Source of the DNA: Symbiodinium sp. CCMP2592
Lineage: Eukaryota; Sar; Dinophyceae; Suessiales; Symbiodiniaceae
Direction: 5' to 3'
NCBI GenBank assembly: GCA_905221615.1
Contig: CAJNDT010000976.1
Span: forward strand, 1 to 64,000
Length of the DNA: 64,000 nucleotides
Shown here piece after piece: positions 59,543-64,000 of the stretch. A program made the translations under genes and the position numbers. Numbering within the stretch: the stretch's first letter is position 1; every line of letters begins with the position of its first letter. The notes under the pieces are model-generated. The model made no database searches, was not told the DNA's origin, and worked only from the letters and a program-made list of their open reading frames with translations.

Positions 59543-60309
59543 TTAATTATCATCGTCAATAATGAATGCTTTTTCAAATCTAATATAAAATGTTTTATTA
59601 ATGTCTTGACTATTACAGTTTATATAAAAAAAGCTGTATGGCTGATCATTTACAGATTGTTGATACATATCATATAAGGTGTTCTTATCCACGAGGGCAC
59701 TATTCTCATCTAAAAAACTATTGACCTCTGTCATGTTTTTAAGTTTGAAGATATATAAAGAACTTGAATTTAGACGAATAATTGGTGCTGTGCTAGAATA
59801 CTTCTGTAAAGATAGAATACATGATACCGCCTGATGTCTTCCCCTTGTAAATAAACCATGTAGCATATTAGAATATCTTATAAATTTTGGATCGTCACTA
59901 TGATCATCGATCACTATACATATACTGAACAATTTTTTTTGATTGTTTTTTTCTGATATTCAATTACTTTTTTTTGCTTATCTAATATACTCTGTAAATC
60001 GGAAGGATTGAAACCCTCGAAATAGAGTTGCTCCTTGGTATCATCTACTTCCATTACTTCTTTTTGACATTTCTTCACTTCATAAAAGGCAGGATCAGAA
60101 TTCACACTTGGTGAGAAGATATAGCATCTTTCAAATGAACCACGATAAATATTTAACAAAAGATTTTGAATAAGGACAGTTTTACCTCCTGTCGAAGAGG
60201 CAACTATTATAGATCGAAAAGGCAGTTTAGGCACCATCTCATATTTACTTTGTTTGTATTTATATTCTGGTATGTTAATAGGTTTGACGATCGGAATGTT
60301 ATTATTCAT
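59543..60309 (-). pseudogene. A32/FtsK-type DNA-packaging ATPase, homopolymer frameshift
   Basis: Reading leftward from 60,309, the first part has the Walker A motif IIVASSTGGKTVLIQNLL after a short N-terminus. It runs out of frame at an eight-base T-run (59,933-59,940, A-run in the coding strand). One extra base there would join it in phase to the second part, which has the Walker B strand ICIVIDDHSDD, an RGRHQAVSCILSLQ sensor-like segment and NSSSLYIFKLKN. The reconstructed length is about 255 residues, normal for PLV and virophage packaging ATPases. The enzyme would drive DNA into the capsid. The indel could be biological or a sequencing error in the homopolymer. Confidence 0.82.
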
Positions 60310-60346
60310 TATAAATACATAGAAGATTTTATATTTTAATTATATA

Positions 60347-60496
60347 ATGAATTACGATAAATACATTGAAGCGATAAATGAGATAGAAGAAGTAGAACAG
60401 GTAATAATAACTGAACCGAGATATAGGCGGTGTTGTTATTCATTATTAGAAATTTGTAAAGGTGTATTACAATATTTGAAATTCAAGAAAAATTAA
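60347..60496 (+). CDS. Small ORF, 49 aa
   Basis: Unrecognised. It starts 38 bp from the ATPase start on the opposite strand, with TTATATA directly before the ATG as in neighbouring genes. It contains RRCCYSLLEICKGVLQYL, a Cys-bearing amphipathic helix. It could be a real small viral gene. Confidence 0.4.
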   Translation: MNYDKYIEAINEIEEVEQVIITEPRYRRCCYSLLEICKGVLQYLKFKKN

Positions 60497-60518
60497 ATAT
60501 ATTGTAATTTAAAATATT

Positions 60519-60941
60519 ATGAGTGATACATCTAACGATAATAGCGAAAAAAATAAAGGCTTTCATATTGATAAAAAGGGCTTTCACTGTATTCCGTGTA
60601 GATGCAAAAGACAATATTATCGCAAAGAATCAAAAACAGTGAAAGAAAAAAATAAAATTACGACAGATACGACCATTGATAAACGTAATACTAAATTCGG
60701 TGGTAATGGTAGACATCAATCTCCTGATGATATATTTAAAGATGAAAACACATTACAGACAGGCAGTGTTGAAATTTGCGACACAGGTTTTGGAATAGGT
60801 TGGAAGCCTACACCCGAAGAAAACCAGGAAAGGATATTTAAATTAGAGACAGATATAGAGGAAATTAAAAAAGATATAGAGGAAATTAAAAAAGATATTG
60901 ATGACATTAAAGAGCAAAGTAAATTAAACAGTTTGGACTGA
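60519..60941 (+). CDS. Hypothetical viral protein with Cys cluster and coiled-coil end, 140 aa
   Basis: Unrecognised. The N-terminal part has HCIPCRCKRQYYRK, a small Cys-rich basic patch. The middle is polar. The end is a clear coiled coil with two exact seven-residue repeats (DIEEIKK) after ETDIEEIKK, suggesting oligomerisation. It ends in TGA, which shows that TGA is a normal stop for this element. Confidence 0.5.
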   Translation: MSDTSNDNSEKNKGFHIDKKGFHCIPCRCKRQYYRKESKTVKEKNKITTDTTIDKRNTKFGGNGRHQSPDDIFKDENTLQTGSVEICDTGFGIGWKPTPEENQERIFKLETDIEEIKKDIEEIKKDIDDIKEQSKLNSLD

Positions 60942-60996
60942 AAGTCAATAAGTGATAATGTTTTAAAGATTGAAAAGTATATAGTGATAGAGTATT

Positions 60997-61818
60997 ATGG
61001 TTTCATATAAGAGGTGTGAGCATGGAAAAAGAATAAGTAGATGTCAAGAATGTGGAGGTAGTGAAATATGTGAGCACGGTAGAAGGAAAAGTGTGTGTAA
61101 GGAATGTGGAGGTAGTGAAATATGTGAGCATAATAGAGTTAGAACTCGCTGTCGTGATTGTGGTGGTGGGTCTTTTTGCGAACATAATAGAAGAAGAAGT
61201 ATGTGTAAGGAATGCGGTGGTGGTGAAATATGTGAGCATGGAAAGGAAAGAAGCGTATGTAAAGAATGTAGAGGGAGTAAAATTTGTATTCATAACAAAA
61301 TACGGAATGCTTGTAATGAATGTCATGGTAGTAGTATTTGTGAGCATAATAAGAGAAGATGCTCATGTGGGATATGTGGAGGAAGTCAAATATGTAAATC
61401 AAGAAAAGAACCTTATAACACTGGTTGTATAATACGAGGGAACAGAAAACTTAATGGCTTTTGTTCTCATTGCTTCGTAAATCTATTTCCAGATGACCCA
61501 AGAACATTGAATGTTAGACAGAAAACGAAAGAAATTCAAGTTGTAATATATATCTTATCAAAATATTCAGGCTTCAAGCACGACAAACCGTTTTATGTAG
61601 ATTTAGAGGGAGGGTGTTGTGAAACAAAAAGACGAATTGATTTAAGAAAACTAATTAATAATACAATGCTTTGTATTGAAATAGATGAAAATCAGCATAA
61701 ACGATATATTAAACAGGACGAGAGTAATCGGTATGACGATTTGTTTATGGATTATAGTGGTAAATATATTTTTATCAGATACAACCCCGACAAGTTTATT
61801 GATAAATATGGTAAATAA
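60997..61818 (+). CDS. Cys/His-repeat protein fused to a nuclease-like domain, 273 aa
   Basis: The first 145 residues are about seven tandem repeats of CEHGRRKSVCKECGGSEI type, each with a C-x-H ... C-x2-C-G-G pattern, predicting a string of small zinc-binding units. The C-terminal part has RRIDLRKLINNTMLCIEIDE followed by NQHKRYIKQDESNRYDDLF and YIFIRYNPD. I recall the D ... ExDExQH ... R arrangement in many giant-virus and algal proteins, and it looks like a PD-(D/E)xK-type nuclease core. The repeats may guide nucleic-acid or protein binding. It reads rightward in its own unit. Function is inferred. Confidence 0.65.
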   Translation: MVSYKRCEHGKRISRCQECGGSEICEHGRRKSVCKECGGSEICEHNRVRTRCRDCGGGSFCEHNRRRSMCKECGGGEICEHGKERSVCKECRGSKICIHNKIRNACNECHGSSICEHNKRRCSCGICGGSQICKSRKEPYNTGCIIRGNRKLNGFCSHCFVNLFPDDPRTLNVRQKTKEIQVVIYILSKYSGFKHDKPFYVDLEGGCCETKRRIDLRKLINNTMLCIEIDENQHKRYIKQDESNRYDDLFMDYSGKYIFIRYNPDKFIDKYGK

Positions 61819-61827
61819 AAAAACCCA

Positions 61828-61947
61828 ATGTTTGAAACACGTATGGAGGTTTTAGAAACAGCAATCAAAAAGCACATGCACAGAATTCATCATGATGAAA
61901 ACACAGACCTTGTTGAAATTTATCATGTTTTCTATGATGAAAATTAA
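61828..61947 (+). CDS. Small ORF, 39 aa
   Basis: Unrecognised. It starts 10 bp after the Cys-repeat gene and encodes a short charged helix with a His cluster (KKHMHRIHHDENTD). The two could be cotranscribed. Its size makes it uncertain. Confidence 0.3.
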   Translation: MFETRMEVLETAIKKHMHRIHHDENTDLVEIYHVFYDEN

Positions 61948-62303
61948 TATTTAGAAATATAAAATGTATAGTATATTGACAGGTAAGAATGCGTAAGCAT
62001 TCGCAACTATTGGATTTAAAAACACAGTTTTAAATCCAGCAGAGCCATAACGGCTATTTTGGAAAAAGAAGGAGAAGAAGAATCCCGTAATAGCAAGCCT
62101 ATTGAATGAACATAATAAAGGACAGTATTATGACACATTCAATATAATTTGTTATACATAAGTTATAACAGGAATTTATTCCAGAATTCGTTTGTCGCCC
62201 CTTATGCCAGTGCCTAGCAATTTTATATTTACAATTTTTTGTAAATATAAGATTTCAATTTCAATAATTATATTGTATTTAAATTATATTGTATTTAAAT
62301 AAT
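61948..62303. other. Viral intergenic stretch with three consecutive hairpins
   Basis: Three inverted repeats follow one another: GAATGC/GCATTC with a GTAA loop (61,987-62,002), TGGATTTAAAA/TTTTAAATCCA with a short loop (62,011-62,038), and AGCC/GGCT (62,043-62,055). After them comes unstructured AT-rich sequence with a more GC-rich patch near 62,188-62,220. It could encode a structured RNA or hold a terminator. No protein frame is supported. Confidence 0.5.
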
Positions 62304-62612
62304 ATGATTGATGTTGTTTTACAAAAGTCCAATAAAAAAGATAAAAAGCTTGATGCTGTTATAACAAAAAATGATGGTTCTAAAAAAACTGTTTCATTTG
62401 GTGCAAAGGGTTACAGCGATTTTACACGTCATAAAGATGAAGAAAGAAAACAAATTTATATAGCACGGCATAAAGTTAATCAGAATTGGAATGATTATGA
62501 AAGTGCTGGCATGTGGGCTAAAAATATCCTTTGGAATAAGCCAACGATAGAAGCATCGATTAAGGACACTAATAATAAGTTTAAGACGTTGAACATTAAA
62601 AACAAAATTTAA
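62304..62612 (+). CDS. Small conserved viral protein (DUF5754-like), 102 aa
   Basis: The ATG at 62,304 is preferred over an upstream TTG. The protein has VSFGAKGYSDFTRHKDEERK then ARHKVNQNWNDYESAGMWAK and LWNKPTIEASIKD. I recall this order (FGxxGYxDYTxHKD, RHKxxENW, GxxxxxxLWNKPTxxxSI) from a small family of unknown function, which I believe is DUF5754, widespread in giant viruses and PLVs. The family name is from memory. The frame is complete. Confidence 0.7.
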   Translation: MIDVVLQKSNKKDKKLDAVITKNDGSKKTVSFGAKGYSDFTRHKDEERKQIYIARHKVNQNWNDYESAGMWAKNILWNKPTIEASIKDTNNKFKTLNIKNKI

Positions 62613-62693
62613 AAAATATTTTTAAAAAAATATATAGAAAAATATTTCTTCAAATTGTTTTAAAGAAATAATAATATATACATTATAGTATAT

Positions 62694-63116
62694 ATGGAGA
62701 CCTCAACATTAGAAAATATGTTAAATGAATTAACTCTTGAAGATATTAAACTACAACTCGCATTATATCAAAAACTGTATTATCATAAAAGAAGAACAGA
62801 TGAGGCGTATATTGCAGGGAAAAGAGAAAGTGCTAGACAGCACGGCAAAAGAAAGGCACTTGACAAGATATTAAACGATAAAAACATTGATATAATGAAT
62901 AATCTAGAACTAACTGAATCCAAAAGTAGAGTAAAGGACAAAATATATCAAAAACATTCGTTAGATGATGTTGTATTTTTGAAGCCTCTAAAAGATAATA
63001 AGAGTAAAGACGAGAAAAGTCAAACCGAGAGAAAAAAGAAGGATAAACATGATAAAAAGGAAAAAACTGACAAAAATGAAAATAATGAAAAAGAAAAAAC
63101 CAATCCACCTACCTAG
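62694..63116 (+). CDS. Charged hypothetical viral protein, 140 aa
   Basis: Unrecognised. The N-terminal 55 residues are helical (LENMLNELTLEDIKLQLALY). The C-terminal 50 are almost only Lys, Glu, Asp and Asn. The last codons (Asn-Pro-Pro-Thr-stop) lie inside the first degenerate unit of the GGTGGATT repeats, so the repeat supplies the end of the protein. It is followed by the repeat array and then the integrase. Confidence 0.5.
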   Translation: METSTLENMLNELTLEDIKLQLALYQKLYYHKRRTDEAYIAGKRESARQHGKRKALDKILNDKNIDIMNNLELTESKSRVKDKIYQKHSLDDVVFLKPLKDNKSKDEKSQTERKKKDKHDKKEKTDKNENNEKEKTNPPT

Positions 63117-63291
63117 ATGGATTGCAATACCCCGCGCGAGGTGGAACACATTAAAAATGAAAGGAAATTAATTAATCCACCAACCTAGGTGGATTGCAAT
63201 ACCCCGCGCATGGTGGATTGCAATACCCCGCGCATGGTGGATTGCAATCCCCGCCATATGGTGGATTGCAATCCCCGCCATATGGTGGATT
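63115..63291. repeat. 24-bp tandem repeat array before the integrase
   Basis: Four head-to-tail 24-bp units run 63,188-63,211, 63,212-63,235, 63,236-63,259 and 63,260-63,283, followed by 8 bases of a fifth. The first two read GGTGGATTGCAATACCCCGC-GCAT and the next two GGTGGATTGCAATCCCCGCC-ATAT. A degenerate copy lies at 63,115-63,142. The array is preceded by an 8-bp hairpin (AATCCACC/GGTGGATT, loop AACCTA, 63,174-63,195). The GC content stands out from the AT-rich surroundings. Confidence 0.88.
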
Positions 63292-63345
63292 AAACATATA
63301 TATAATTGAAAAATAAATTTAAAAAAAATTGTAATTCTTTTTATT

Positions 63346-64000
63346 ATGAGTGATGATAATAAGAAGAATTCTATAATTAATGATATTTATTATGATAGGG
63401 CTGGTTTCGGAAGCAGAAAACAGACCCTCAAAGAGTCTAGAGTGAGAGATAAAACTATTACAATGGCTGACGTTGATAGATTTTTTAGAGAAAATGTTGA
63501 ACAGAAGAAGCAGATAAGAGGAAGAAACACATTTATAGCACCAGAACCGTTTTACGAATTTCAATTTGATTTGTTTTTTATTAATGACCTTGAAAAACAA
63601 AAATTTAACATAGGAGGACTGATGATTGATGTATTTAGTCGGTTTATGGTGGTGGTTCCAATTAAGAACAAAAACGAAGCAAGTGTAGCAAGTGCAATTA
63701 TAGAGGGCTTTAATAAAATGGGTGGAAAACCTAAAATAATTTATACAGACGATGAACCAGCGTTGCAAAAAGAAGCAATTCAAAAATATTTAGAAGAGGA
63801 AGGAATTCAACATCATAGAACGAGAGCACATGCTAATTTTAGTGAGAGGGGTATCAGAACATTTAAGGATATGCTTTATCGGAGACTTGAAGCTGATGAA
63901 AAGAAAGGAAAACCAAATATTCAATGGACAGATTATATTTTTGAAATTTTACTAACATATAATAATAAAATGGAGCATTCTGTTATAAAGATGACACCGA
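63346..64000 (+). CDS. Retroviral-type DDE integrase, partial (cut by window end)
   Basis: An ATG at 63,346 opens a frame of at least 218 codons that runs off the window. A helical N-terminus leads into FYEFQFDLFFIND, carrying the first catalytic Asp. GLMIDVFSRFMVVVPIKNK is the following strand-turn. IIYTDDEPAL has the second Asp, and RAHANFSERGIRTFKDML has the Glu, about 31 residues later. The order and spacing fit the RVE integrases of Polintons, PLVs and some virophages, which insert the linear viral genome into host DNA. No stop codon interrupts it here. It is the strongest sign that the block is an integrating element. Confidence 0.85.
   Translation, partial: MSDDNKKNSIINDIYYDRAGFGSRKQTLKESRVRDKTITMADVDRFFRENVEQKKQIRGRNTFIAPEPFYEFQFDLFFINDLEKQKFNIGGLMIDVFSRFMVVVPIKNKNEASVASAIIEGFNKMGGKPKIIYTDDEPALQKEAIQKYLEEEGIQHHRTRAHANFSERGIRTFKDMLYRRLEADEKKGKPNIQWTDYIFEILLTYNNKMEHSVIKMTP

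Larger units (their letters stand above)
49545..64000. mobile_element. Integrated Polinton-like / small dsDNA virus (left part)
   Basis: Base composition changes abruptly near 49,545 from mid-GC to strongly AT-rich, and gene density rises to nearly complete coverage. The gene set is capsid, penton-like, packaging ATPase, lipase, GIY-YIG nuclease, fibre and DDE integrase. This fits Polinton-like viruses (PLVs), adintovirus/Maverick relatives or virophage-like elements. No DNA polymerase is present in the window. The right end and any terminal inverted repeats lie beyond base 64,000, so the class cannot be fixed. A stretch of host repeats on the left supports integration, though a chimeric assembly join cannot be ruled out. 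Confidence 0.85.

Noticed and set aside
63188-63291. CRISPR-like array
   Set aside because: Units are directly tandem at 24 bp with no unique spacers; a plain tandem repeat in a eukaryotic viral element.

Overview
The window joins two very different kinds of DNA. Bases 1 to about 49,540 are mid-GC eukaryotic DNA packed with retroelements, minisatellites and a few protein-coding frames. Bases about 49,545 to 64,000 are very AT-rich, densely coding and virus-like. The left part looks dinoflagellate, possibly Symbiodiniaceae. The grounds are gag-like proteins with CCCH zinc fingers, tyrosine-recombinase (YR) retroelements, long Ty1/copia polyproteins, interstitial CCCTAAA-type repeats and a very low density of ordinary genes. 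This assignment is inference: no rRNA or other taxonomic marker is present.

Left part. Three YR-type retroelements lie head to tail: E1 (about 1,218-5,746), E2 (about 6,614-14,843) and E3 (about 14,844-21,564). A tail fragment of a fourth follows (21,565-22,080). Each pol gene ends at a split direct repeat made of copy 1, a spacer and copy 2, and an extra repeat pair sits at 5,764-6,613. Then come simple repeats, two related elements with terminal inverted repeats (24,267-25,467), an 11-bp minisatellite, telomere-like repeats, and a 10.26-kb Ty1/copia element (28,093-38,352). The copia element has two 174-bp LTRs and an ATATA target duplication. To its right are two plausible host genes, a GT61-like glycosyltransferase (40,103-41,494) and an FkbM-like methyltransferase (42,700-43,725), separated by a C-rich minisatellite.

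The most striking observation is a shared accessory module. All three YR elements and the unrelated copia element carry a 2OG-Fe(II) dioxygenase-like domain with the signature HxDxxN(E), then a distal H and an R. They also carry a Rossmann-type methyltransferase-like domain. Domain order differs between elements: MTase-2OG-RT-RH in E1 and E3, 2OG-MTase-RT-RH in E2, and IN-MTase-RT-RH-2OG in copia. The HxDxxN pattern recalls TET/JBP nucleic-acid base oxygenases. A retroelement-borne writer/oxidiser pair is therefore plausible, but it is inference.

Right part. The AT-rich block is the left portion of an integrated Polinton-like virus or related small dsDNA virus of a protist; the right end lies beyond the window. 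It encodes a double-jelly-roll-type major capsid protein, a penton/minor-capsid-like protein, an FtsK/A32-type packaging ATPase, a lipase-like protein, a GIY-YIG nuclease, an S74-type fibre, a Cys-repeat/nuclease protein and a retroviral-type DDE integrase that runs off the end. The fibre (two in-frame stops), ATPase (homopolymer frameshift) and GIY-YIG gene (frameshift) each carry small lesions while the capsid genes are open, which suggests a young but decaying endogenous virus, or uncorrected assembly indels.
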